A stretch of DNA of 19,421 nucleotides from JAKVCB01 sp963578605. Lineage in GTDB: Bacteria; Planctomycetota; Planctomycetia; Pirellulales; Lacipirellulaceae. The notes beneath the pieces were generated by a model, which saw only the letters and a program-made list of their open reading frames with translations, did no database searches and was not told where the DNA came from. The stretch covers positions 1 through 19,421 of the forward strand of contig CAUZEA010000102.1 in assembly GCA_963578605.1 (NCBI GenBank). The letters run 5' to 3'. Shown here piece after piece: positions 8,801 to 15,073 of this stretch (positions are counted from its first letter, which is position 1; each line of letters begins with the position of its first letter). Both the position numbers and the translations under genes were made by a program.

Positions 8801-9347
8801 GGTCGACGGAACGCTCGACAATGCCTACCTGGAGCAGGGCGCCTACCTGCAGATGCGTGAAAACCGGGAGGGACACAAGGCCCAAACGGCCACAGGCGTT
8901 TACGTGGTACGCGACGACAAAGACTTGTATCTATTCTTCGATTGCCACGAACCGGAAATGAAAAACCTTCGGATGGCCCTCTCGGAGCCCGACAGTGGCA
9001 TATGGGCAGATGACTGCATTGAGGTTTTGCTCGACCGCGAAGGCAACCAGGACCGCTACACGCATTTCATTCTCACTGCAGCCAATGTGCGGTACGACAG
9101 CCGCAGCGATATTGGGACCAAGTGGAATCCCCAGTACGAAACGGCCGTTTTGCGCGACAACGAGTCCTGGTCGGCCGAACTGAAGATTCCGTTTGAGGTG
9201 CTCGGCGGCCCACCACAAAAGGGTGAGACGTGGCGAATGAATTTTTACCGCGTGCGGAAAACTTCCGGTACGGAAGTCAACGCCTGGTCCGCGACTTTTG
9301 GATCTGTGGTGAGCCCCGGTCGGTTCGGCTTTGTTGAGTTCAAGTAA
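5856..9347 (+). CDS. Large exported protein with glycoside-hydrolase-like middle and C-terminal CBM9-like domain
   Basis: This encodes 1163 residues with a clear signal peptide (M-K-I-F-L-V-P-L-L-V-S-L-A-S-V-V-A-A-A). The N-terminal 570 residues look beta-sandwich rich and contain a Ca-loop-like D-L-N-G-D-G-T-V-D. From about residue 600 to 930 the sequence resembles a TIM-barrel glycosidase region of the DUF4091/GH123 type: W-W-L-R-H-H-G-I-D-S-F-N-S-W, then R-A-L-G-W-I-D-M-K-E-D-M-E-L where such proteins carry an R-x-G-x-x-D-Y-E motif. Residues from about 981 to the end fit a carbohydrate-binding module 9-like fold (P-T-V-D-G-T-L-D-N-A-Y, D-D-C-I-E-V-L-L-D, W-S-A-E-L-K-I-P-F). The predicted role is extracellular or periplasmic polysaccharide cleavage or binding. 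The frame is open upstream to 5628 inside the previous gene, but ATG 5856 gives the signal peptide. The family assignment of the middle domain is tentative; the CBM9-like call is firmer. Confidence 0.75.
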   Translation: MKIFLVPLLVSLASVVAAAELKPQPSAYLQAVAGAPWSVARPLQVSNQGAVDDTLAVVVPVTGFPQRTFVVVDESGLPLVTQNDDLNGDGTVDEVCTLLKLKSGQQRTVTLLGSDQPLPAAPADLVQQEQLAGSWAPMRMQPSRSPGNTQMSYYRSPANSGLARKLIARLEQRVPMELVECPDFRLLVGHRSGLIEAMRPASLPDGMLGSYLREFVPNAPEMGPMTRRFSGPVRCRLEWGTANRLRQVTIYRNGLIKTSWAAAPPTVQVITCSYPYRYLQAGSENAVRFSQMLQKRRPLPGVDTAIFFGRNHASLHVSGEGLKAVEHQVWLDSGEIAWEAGTDYSTKKSSEPPVERITRWTADTYIGGGLHVTSWQNKGTAAALSYRIGNFGAYAAGQAPGLVRATAGPPTSVVPPLGQPATKGGVTVAFDTVTKTVNRLHPNKINGWELRPVTLAQRNPQAAYFQAELANHSEQEEVVEVTLDDAAWIHEASLLSRREMLKNQKFPAATVPYFHDEAELVPGGTAVRIAVPAGKVMPVEICIRPKPDSLGPVTCRVRTGPNTSTQLNVLVKPTILFMPKSSGMAGVSRELSNVEFPAGAPFSYGARFWGGYTPELTQWYKAAHRDAERSGFWTLDPLQMRHLATVHGEATAKGQPGVDLDAWIDKVLKALREPDGADYRVRIYPHDEIWEVLGRQGHYVVPVPWMVDADRRIVMNSPNAAWSSFQEPAMNPPFEYHLKLPNDIAELFYYCGRDTRLQSYAHRLIDPRRELFAQWQADPALLAAAGTDSPRQIFSFWISTQLHVANYASVRRQIWWLRHHGIDSFNSWACYGWYGTAQVMHWMLMQIHSENAPNGRGTILTDRALGWIDMKEDMELVTLVRLLTEQVQEETTRQELRETARLAYEASQREEFDLARHHYITALKKLRPDLLALAPRDLYRGPVAAEELSDLFADDIDFHEAQRIPRTRVSLLKQRGRRPKPTVDGTLDNAYLEQGAYLQMRENREGHKAQTATGVYVVRDDKDLYLFFDCHEPEMKNLRMALSEPDSGIWADDCIEVLLDREGNQDRYTHFILTAANVRYDSRSDIGTKWNPQYETAVLRDNESWSAELKIPFEVLGGPPQKGETWRMNFYRVRKTSGTEVNAWSATFGSVVSPGRFGFVEFK

Positions 9348-9457
9348 CTCATGAAAATGGCCTTTTAGAAACGCCAACTTCCGTCTCTTTGCGGCGAGGC
9401 CGATTTCCCCCAGGAAATGAACCGCCGACCCCACCGGTGGGTTTGAATGCCACTGTT

Positions 9458-9487
9458 TTGGTGAGACAGGGGACCCTGTGGTAAAAT
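9458..9487 (+). promoter_or_regulatory. Predicted promoter for the VCBS/PEP-CTERM gene
   Basis: TTGGTG (9458-9463, weak -35) and TAAAAT (9482-9487, five of six to -10) are separated by 18 bp. The start codon lies 58 bp further on. The rest of the 198-bp gap after the CBM9-like gene holds nothing else that I recognise. Confidence 0.4.
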
Positions 9488-9545
9488 GAGTGAACAAGGT
9501 TAAGCGGATGCGGATTCGACGAGAAGGCAACGAGATCAGGCGAAC

Positions 9546-12500
9546 ATGGGATTCAAAACTGCCAAAACCTCCCGGCGCCAAGCAGCCCATCCTGTGCGGG
9601 CGGTTCTGTTTCCCAGGGTCCGACTTCATAGGGCCCAACTCCATAGGACCCGACGCGCCTGGTCCACCGGCTCTGCCTGGACCATCCCCACCAAGCGCTT
9701 CCTGGGGCTGTGCCTTGTGCTCTGGGTCCCGGGCCTCTTGATCCCCACGGAGACTTTAGCCACCACCTTTGTGAACGTAAATTCCACCGTGGCCCCCTCG
9801 ATGAGCAACGGCAAGGTGGCCTGGGGAGATTTCAACAAGGATGGGTTTGTCGACATGGGAGTGGGCGTCAACCTCCACACAAACATGGGAGGCACCAGTT
9901 TTCAGGTGAAGCATGCCATTGGTGGCAACGGGGTTTTTGGGGACTACGACAGTGACGGATTTCTGGACTGGTACTCCTATGGAACCTCGGAAATTTATCG
10001 CAACATGGGAGGCGCCGGGCTCACCCCCGCCGGCACGCCGGCGATCAACAATCCGCCGCCGGTCAGCCAGGCCGCGTCCTGGGGAGACCACGACAACGAC
10101 GGAGATCTTGATCTTTACGTGGGAGGTTACGAAACCTGGAGCTTGAATCTTACTTATGCCGACCTTCGGTACCGCAACGAGGCAGGCACATCGTTGGTGG
10201 ACATATGGACCCAGCCAACTCCACGACCAGGCCGCGGCATTAGCTCGGCTGATTTTGATCGTGACGGCGATCTCGATATTTATGTTTCCAATTACCGCCT
10301 GGTCCCGAACGAACTTCATGTCAACGATGGCGCGGGGAACTTTACCGACAGGGCAGCCGACTACAACGCGACGGGAGGATCGGGTCACACCATTGGGTCG
10401 TCCTGGGGAGACCTGGACAACGACGGTGAGATCGATCTGTTTGTCGGCAACTTTTCACACAACCGAAATTCCCAACCAGGCGTGAAGTTCCTCAAAAATA
10501 CCGGTTCGCCTGGTGGCTACGGTTTCCAAAGCATGCTGGAGTGGAATTATGCCAGTAGTCCCAACTGGCAGGAGTCGTACGCATCGCCCACGCTGGGCGA
10601 TTACGACAACGATGGCGACCTCGACCTTTTCCTGACCACCGTCTACGGCGGTGATCATTCACGACTCTACCGCAACGACGGAAACTGGAATTTTACCGAC
10701 GTAACCTCCTCGGCAGGCCTGGATGGCATTACGCCCACTTACCAGGCCGCCTTTGCCGACTACGACAACGACGGAGATTTGGATCTGGCTGCCGGCGGGA
10801 TCCTGTTTCGCAATGAAGGCAACGACCACAACTGGCTCAAACTCAAAATGGTGGGGGACGGAATTACGGTCAATCGGGATGCCGTGGGTGCCCAGGTGCG
10901 CATCGAAGCAGGCGGCGAAACTTTTACCCGGCAGGTGGAAAGCGGCACCGGCGAGGGGAACCAGAATGATCCCACGCTTCACTTCGGACTGGGCACCATG
11001 ACAGGTCCGGTTGACCTCGATATCCTCTGGCCGGGTGGCCAAACCGGTCAGATCGAAAACATTGCCCTCAACCAGGTCCACACGATCGAGTTTACCCCGC
11101 CGCCGCCGCCACTGACCGACCACCAATGGGTCCCCACCACGGGTGGCAGTTGGCATACTCCCGCAAACTGGTCGTCCGGCACCGTCCCCAACAGCCATAG
11201 CGCAGCGGTACAGCTCACCGGCGTCACCGCGACGGCGATCCACATCGAACTGGGCTCGCCGGTGACCGTCGCCCGGCTGGAGCTTGATGACGCAACCAGT
11301 TACCAACTCTCTGCCAGTTTGCCCGAGGGCCGCTTGCAGCTGGAAACCGCCTCCACAGCGGCAGAACTCAACGTACTGGCCGGCCAGCACACGCTCGCAC
11401 TACCGGTGGTGGCCCGGTCGGACACCCTGGTGGATGTACCCGAGGGTGCCTCGATCACACTGGCCAACACGGTCGATTTCGACGGTGTGACCCTCACCAA
11501 AACGGGGGGTGGCCTGCTACGGGTGCCAGCCGGGTCAAGCTCCGGAAGTGGCACGGTCCAGCTCAACGAGGGCACGCTGGACTGGAGGGGCGATTTGCGA
11601 GGGGACCTGTCGGCTGCCGGCGGCACGATTACCCCGGCAGGCGCCAGCCGGGGACGACTGGATGTCCGAGGTTCCTTTGCGCTGGGCGAAGGGGCGTCGC
11701 TAGAACTTGACATTCGAGGGCTCTCTTCCAGTAGCAACGACCTGGTGACAGTCGACAGTCAGGCAGACCTGGCGGGAACCCTTGAAATCGACCTCCACGA
11801 CGGGTTCCGACCGGCCCCCGGAAGTCAGCTGCTGGTGATGCTGGCCGGAAGCCTCACCGACAACGGACTCACCGTCGGCGGCCCTGATGGGCATTATTTT
11901 CAAACTGTCGCTGGCAGCAGTACGCTACTGCTGGAAGCAGTTACCCCTGGCAGCTGGCAGTGGACCGGCGGTAGCGGTGACTGGAACGCTTCGGCCAACT
12001 GGGATGAAGGCTCCGTGCCGAATTCCAACTCGGCTGTGGTTCAGTTGACCGGTTCTGTGGCGACCACCAGCCTGGTCCAACTACCGACTGCCGTCACGCT
12101 GCGGGAACTTTCCCTTGACCAAGGCAGCTCTTACTGGCTCCTGGGAACTGGTGAGCTGCATTTCGATGGACCGCATGGCCAGGCCGACGCCCTGGTGACC
12201 GGCGGCAATCACCGCTGGGATGTGGAAGTCCACACCCACGTCGACACGGCCCTGTTTGTCAATACAGCAGCAGCGCTCACCATTGCCGGCCCGCTCCATC
12301 AAAACGGATTTACCGTCACCAAAGAGGGTCAAGGAACGCTGGTCCTCGATGGGGTTGCCAGTTCGGGCAACCTCGAAGTGACCGGTGGCACCCTGGCCGG
12401 TGATGGCACGGTGGGTGGGGACCTCATCGCACACTCAGGACAGATCGCACCCGGAAGTGGCATCGGCCGGCTCGACGTGGGAGGAGATTTCACTCTCGGC

Positions 12501-13085
12501 GCCGCGGCAACCTTACAGATTGAAATTGCGGGCCCCTCTTCCAAGGATGTTCTTTTTGTGTCAGGGGCAGCGGAGCTTGCCGGTTCGCTTGAGGTTGTAT
12601 TAACCGACAGCTACCAACCGGAGCTGGGACAGAATTTCCTGGTTCTGCTGGCGGGCAGCGTGACCGACAGTGGGCTTACCCTCAGCGGACCCCGCGCAGA
12701 TGAGTTTGCCCTAACGGCCTTTGGAAGTGGCTTGATCCTCGAGTCGCTCTTCGCTGGCTTAGCCGGCGACTACAATGGCGACGGAACGGTCGACGCGGCC
12801 GACTACGTTGTGTGGCGCGACTCGCTGGGAGAGAGCCTGCCGGCCGGCACCGGCGCCGACGGCGACCGCAGTGGCATCGTCGACCAGCTCGACTACGAAC
12901 TGTGGAAAGCAAATTTTGGCACCACCGGTGCGACTTCCATCGCAGTGCCCGAACCTACCGGCGCCATGCTGCTGGTCACCCAGCTTGCCATTTGCCTCGC
13001 GGGCCTGCGCCGGCAAACTCTGCCGCGCACGGCTGATCTTGCCCGGTTGTGCCCACTTTCAGCGCCACTGCAGGGCAATCCTTGA
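9546..13085 (+). CDS. VCBS/FG-GAP and ASPIC-UnbV repeat surface protein with two beta-helix modules, dockerin and PEP-CTERM
   Basis: This 1179-residue protein is predicted to be exported. A long 48-residue N-terminal extension precedes a signal peptide (K-R-F-L-G-L-C-L-V-L-W to about A72). Seven calcium-binding FG-GAP/VCBS loops follow, starting near residues 95, 133, 181, 237, 289, 352 and 405 (for example D-Y-D-N-D-G-D-L-D). Residues 440-516 form an ASPIC/UnbV-type domain (V-G-A-Q-V-R-I, L-H-F-G-L-G, I-L-W-P-G-G). Two homologous modules of about 270 residues begin at W-V-P-T-T-G-G-S-W (528) and W-Q-W-T-G-G-S-G-D-W (near 800), resembling autotransporter-type beta-helix passengers. A type I dockerin-like pair (1075-1130) and a PEP-CTERM signal (V-P-E-P at 1134, hydrophobic, then L-R-R) end the protein, with an unusual tail of about 20 residues. 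It is likely surface anchored and adhesive or structural (inference). Confidence 0.85.
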   Translation: MGFKTAKTSRRQAAHPVRAVLFPRVRLHRAQLHRTRRAWSTGSAWTIPTKRFLGLCLVLWVPGLLIPTETLATTFVNVNSTVAPSMSNGKVAWGDFNKDGFVDMGVGVNLHTNMGGTSFQVKHAIGGNGVFGDYDSDGFLDWYSYGTSEIYRNMGGAGLTPAGTPAINNPPPVSQAASWGDHDNDGDLDLYVGGYETWSLNLTYADLRYRNEAGTSLVDIWTQPTPRPGRGISSADFDRDGDLDIYVSNYRLVPNELHVNDGAGNFTDRAADYNATGGSGHTIGSSWGDLDNDGEIDLFVGNFSHNRNSQPGVKFLKNTGSPGGYGFQSMLEWNYASSPNWQESYASPTLGDYDNDGDLDLFLTTVYGGDHSRLYRNDGNWNFTDVTSSAGLDGITPTYQAAFADYDNDGDLDLAAGGILFRNEGNDHNWLKLKMVGDGITVNRDAVGAQVRIEAGGETFTRQVESGTGEGNQNDPTLHFGLGTMTGPVDLDILWPGGQTGQIENIALNQVHTIEFTPPPPPLTDHQWVPTTGGSWHTPANWSSGTVPNSHSAAVQLTGVTATAIHIELGSPVTVARLELDDATSYQLSASLPEGRLQLETASTAAELNVLAGQHTLALPVVARSDTLVDVPEGASITLANTVDFDGVTLTKTGGGLLRVPAGSSSGSGTVQLNEGTLDWRGDLRGDLSAAGGTITPAGASRGRLDVRGSFALGEGASLELDIRGLSSSSNDLVTVDSQADLAGTLEIDLHDGFRPAPGSQLLVMLAGSLTDNGLTVGGPDGHYFQTVAGSSTLLLEAVTPGSWQWTGGSGDWNASANWDEGSVPNSNSAVVQLTGSVATTSLVQLPTAVTLRELSLDQGSSYWLLGTGELHFDGPHGQADALVTGGNHRWDVEVHTHVDTALFVNTAAALTIAGPLHQNGFTVTKEGQGTLVLDGVASSGNLEVTGGTLAGDGTVGGDLIAHSGQIAPGSGIGRLDVGGDFTLGAAATLQIEIAGPSSKDVLFVSGAAELAGSLEVVLTDSYQPELGQNFLVLLAGSVTDSGLTLSGPRADEFALTAFGSGLILESLFAGLAGDYNGDGTVDAADYVVWRDSLGESLPAGTGADGDRSGIVDQLDYELWKANFGTTGATSIAVPEPTGAMLLVTQLAICLAGLRRQTLPRTADLARLCPLSAPLQGNP
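9616..9657 (+). repeat. 15-bp imperfect tandem repeat within the N-terminal extension
   Basis: GGGTCCGACTTCATA (9616-9630), GGGCCCAACTCCATA (9631-9645) and a partial GGACCCGACGCG (9646-9657) are diverged copies. In frame they encode R-V-R-L-H, R-A-Q-L-H and R-T-R-R-A, upstream of the signal peptide. Confidence 0.65.
12768..12935 (+). other. Type I dockerin-like domain coding segment
   Basis: The segment encodes D-Y-N-G-D-G-T-V-D-A-A-D-Y-V-V-W-R-D and a second loop D-G-D-R-S-G-I-V-D-Q-L-D-Y-E-L-W, two EF-hand-like calcium loops typical of dockerins. No cohesin is present in the window, so its partner is unknown. Confidence 0.75.
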
Positions 13086-13110
13086 CAGCAAAGATTCCAA
13101 CTCGTTCAAT
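13082..13110 (+). promoter_or_regulatory. Predicted promoter for the DUF1559 gene, overlapping the previous stop codon
   Basis: A perfect TTGACA at 13082-13087 is followed by a 17-bp spacer and TTCAAT (13105-13110, four of six). It overlaps the TGA of the upstream gene. An inverted repeat CAACTC (13098-13103) / GAGTTG (13115-13120) spans the -10 box. Confidence 0.45.
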
Positions 13111-13391
13111 AAAGGAGTTGCCCTTGGGGCGACAGAAAATCGCGCTTACTGATGAAGGGCCGCGCGTACTGGTTGCAACCTAAATTTGGCAGGCGCCCTG
13201 TTTTGCATCGCCGGCGGAACTGGACAACTTACGGGGACCCTAGAGCCATGAACCCTAGAGCCATGAACCCTAGAGCCATGAACCCTAGAGCCATGAACCC
13301 TAGAGCCATGCAAATCGCTTGCTCTCTTGATTCAAGCGGCCACAACCAGACTGGGCTGTCTGCCGGTCTGCAGACGTGGCGTTCCAAGTCC
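13111..13391 (+). other. Leader region of the prepilin-like gene
   Basis: This stretch precedes the chosen prepilin start. It holds AAAGGAG at 13111-13117 with no good start codon after it, the five-copy ATG-containing repeat at 13237-13310, and otherwise low-information sequence. The prepilin frame is open through it back to an ATG at 13152. Confidence 0.5.
13237..13310 (+). repeat. 15-bp perfect tandem repeat x5, each copy holding an in-frame ATG
   Basis: The unit ACCCTAGAGCCATGA occurs at 13237, 13252, 13267, 13282 and 13297; the last copy lacks only the final A. The copies are identical, which suggests recent expansion. Each unit contains the rare tetranucleotide CTAG and an ATG in frame with the downstream prepilin-like gene. 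Translated, it reads P-R-A-M-N repeatedly. Confidence 0.95.
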
Positions 13392-14339
13392 ATGCGCTCG
13401 AAAATGCAACACGGTTTTACGCTGGTCGAACTGCTGGTGGTCATCGCAATCATTGGCATCCTCATCGCCTTGCTCTTGCCAGCGGTACAGGCGGCCCGCG
13501 AGGCAGCGCGGCGCACGCAGTGCACCAACAACCTCAAGCAAATGGGCCTGGCGATTCACAATTACACGGCCACCCACGGCGTAATGCCCATTGGCAGCAC
13601 CGGCCCAAGCGGCGACCGCAACAATCCCGACCGGATGGGCGAGAGATTGCACGGCTTGTTCTCGGTGATTCTTCCGTTTCTGGAGCAGGGCGGAATTTAC
13701 GATGACCTCGATATCCAAATGCAGCAGATCAAGACCGGTGACGAACGGATGCGGTACACGGTTGTGGAACCTTACATTTGCCCCAGTTATCCGCATCCGG
13801 CCATGATCCCCGCCGGCACATCTGGTCTGTATGAATGGCAGTGGGGCGCTTTTACAACCTACCAGGGCGTGGGTGGCGTGATCCTGCATTGGAGCCAGAA
13901 AACGGTTCAACCGATTAACAATCCGGGTGGCGGCGCGCTGCCATTTAATGGCATCTTCGGCTGGGATTTTCAGCGCAAACTCCACGAGGTCACCGATGGC
14001 TTGAGCAAAACGTTCATGATGGGCGAGTTTGTGCATCGTGATTGTGACGCAGCCGGGTGCGAACCGGCGCCGGGGAAAGTCCGCCCTTGGATCATGGGCG
14101 GATCGCGCAATGGCCCCAGCAGTTATGCCTACAAGGTGCTGCAGAATCCGCCAAACATCGTCATTAAAGTCTCGAACACCAAATTTAATTACTTGCCGCA
14201 CGGAAGTTATCATCCCGGCATTACCCAATTCATGTTTGGAGATGGCAGCGCACGGCCCATTTATGATGACATCGATTTCCGAAGGGTCTATCAGCCCCTG
14301 GCCAGTTGTGATGGGGGAGAGGTTGTTGATTTTCCGTAA
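13392..14339 (+). CDS. DUF1559 prepilin-like protein (type II/IV pseudopilin N-terminus, H-x9-DG C-terminus)
   Basis: This 315-residue protein begins M-R-S-K-M-Q-H-G-F-T-L-V-E-L, a prepilin-peptidase site with cleavage expected between G and F and the conserved E at +5, then a long hydrophobic helix (V-V-I-A-I-I-G-I-L-I-A-L-L-L-P-A-V-Q). The following R-E-A-A-R-R-T-Q-C-T-N-N-L-K-Q is the DUF1559 signature. Near the C-terminus, H-P-G-I-T-Q-F-M-F-G-D-G fits the H-x9-DG motif of planctomycete proteins. The family is strongly amplified in Planctomycetota; its role is thought to be in pseudopilin-like assemblies but is not established. The start is ambiguous: the frame is open to ATG 13152 through a five-copy ATG repeat, giving up to 80 extra residues that look non-native, so ATG 13392 is chosen. 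No good ribosome site is visible for any start. The next gene overlaps its 3' end. Confidence 0.88.
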   Translation: MRSKMQHGFTLVELLVVIAIIGILIALLLPAVQAAREAARRTQCTNNLKQMGLAIHNYTATHGVMPIGSTGPSGDRNNPDRMGERLHGLFSVILPFLEQGGIYDDLDIQMQQIKTGDERMRYTVVEPYICPSYPHPAMIPAGTSGLYEWQWGAFTTYQGVGGVILHWSQKTVQPINNPGGGALPFNGIFGWDFQRKLHEVTDGLSKTFMMGEFVHRDCDAAGCEPAPGKVRPWIMGGSRNGPSSYAYKVLQNPPNIVIKVSNTKFNYLPHGSYHPGITQFMFGDGSARPIYDDIDFRRVYQPLASCDGGEVVDFP

Positions 14340-14778
14340 CCACCAACAAACCGCTGCCAAGTTGTTGCGGACTGCACTACCGATGGTGTTGGTTTTTGTG
14401 GGAGGCTGTGGCGACCGGGCCAATAGGGTGCCGGTCAAGGGGCAGGTCACCTTCGAAGGCAACCCGCTCCAATTCGGTACCGTCATGTTCCAACCCACCA
14501 GCGGTCAGCCAGCGGTCGGCGATATCCAAACCGATGGCACCTTTCGCCTTTTGACCTCCCCACAGAGCGATGGACTTCTGCCTGGCGGCTACCAGGTGCG
14601 GGTCATCTGTTTTGAATCCGACCGGCCTGGCAGCAAACCACCGGTCGCCCAGGAACTGCCCACACGAGGCGCTTCGCTGATCCCGCTGAAATACGGGGAA
14701 TACCGTACCAGCGGAATCGAGATCGAGGTGACCCCAGAGCTCCCCCAACCGGTAGTCCTGAAGTTAACAGCCCCCTAA
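14311..14778 (+). CDS. Small lipoprotein, transthyretin-like / carboxypeptidase-regulatory-like
   Basis: From ATG 14311 this gives 155 residues with a lipoprotein signal: basic residues (R-N-H-Q-Q-T-A-A-K-L-L-R), hydrophobic L-P-M-V-L-V-F-V-G-G, and a lipobox cysteine at C33 followed by G-D. The mature part begins V-P-V-K-G-Q-V-T-F-E-G-N-P-L, the beta-strand start of the small planctomycete lipoproteins that commonly follow DUF1559 genes. G-G-Y-Q-V-R-V (about 94-100) fits the same transthyretin-like beta-sandwich. The function is unknown; it is probably anchored to a membrane facing the periplasm. The start overlaps the prepilin-like gene by 29 nt in another frame, suggesting translational coupling. 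ATG 14383 would give only a truncated signal sequence without the basic region, so 14311 is preferred. Confidence 0.75.
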   Translation: MGERLLIFRNHQQTAAKLLRTALPMVLVFVGGCGDRANRVPVKGQVTFEGNPLQFGTVMFQPTSGQPAVGDIQTDGTFRLLTSPQSDGLLPGGYQVRVICFESDRPGSKPPVAQELPTRGASLIPLKYGEYRTSGIEIEVTPELPQPVVLKLTAP

Positions 14779-14886
14779 AAACCCCGCTGGCAACCCTAGC
14801 GCGAGGCAAATGTTACCCGGTGGGCTCCTGCCAGGCCTTAGGCCAGTGGCGACTGCACCCTCTAAAGACCGAAAAAACAGTTCCCT

Positions 14887-14959
14887 GCAGATCTCCCTGG
14901 TAATTCCTTGCAGATCTCCCTGGTAATTCCTTGCAGATCTCCCTGGTAATTCCTTGCAG
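14887..14959 (+). repeat. 23-bp perfect tandem repeat x3 plus partial fourth
   Basis: Identical copies start at 14887, 14910 and 14933; each begins GCAGATCTCC and ends GGTAATTCCTT. A partial GCAG follows at 14956-14959. Identity of the copies points to recent duplication. The last partial unit abuts the predicted promoter of the downstream gene. Confidence 0.95.
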
Positions 14960-14981
14960 TCTTTGCTGTGACCATTATACT
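14954..14981 (+). promoter_or_regulatory. Predicted promoter of the fused PEP-CTERM gene, -35 in the repeat
   Basis: TATACT (14976-14981, five of six to -10) lies 16 bp after TTGCAG (14954-14959), a weak -35 formed by the edge of the 23-bp repeats. The predicted transcript would have a leader of about 85 nt. Confidence 0.4.
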
Positions 14982-15025
14982 AATCTAAATACGCTTATTG
15001 TTGCAAAATGCATAACCATAACACA

Positions 15026-15049
15026 CCGCCCAGGTAGTCACACTGGCGG
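15026..15049 (+). promoter_or_regulatory. Possible leader hairpin upstream of the ribosome site
   Basis: CCGCC (15026-15030) pairs with GGCGG (15045-15049) and AG (15032-15033) with CT (15043-15044), leaving one bulged C. The stem ends 12 bases before GGAG at 15062. It could affect translation; no known riboswitch is recognised. Confidence 0.3.
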
Positions 15050-15073
15050 CCGAAAAACTTCCGGAGCGATCTC

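Larger units (their letters stand above)
14779..15073 (+). other. Intergenic region between lipoprotein and fused PEP-CTERM gene
   Basis: This 295-bp gap is non-coding as far as I can see. It holds a palindrome-like stretch around 14830-14850 without a T-run, the 23-bp repeat array, a promoter and a leader hairpin (listed separately). Confidence 0.5.

Noticed and set aside
13124..13183. Small frame starting TTG after AAAGGAG
   Set aside because: It has only 19 codons, a poor spacing to the ribosome-like site, and no support beyond the motif.
13332..14498. 388-residue open frame on the minus strand
   Set aside because: It lies opposite the DUF1559 gene, whose protein has clear family motifs; the minus frame shows no recognisable domain and is a typical antisense shadow.
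14826..14853. Possible terminator hairpin after the lipoprotein gene
   Set aside because: There is a palindrome-like stretch around GGCCTTAGGCC but no T-run and only imperfect arms.
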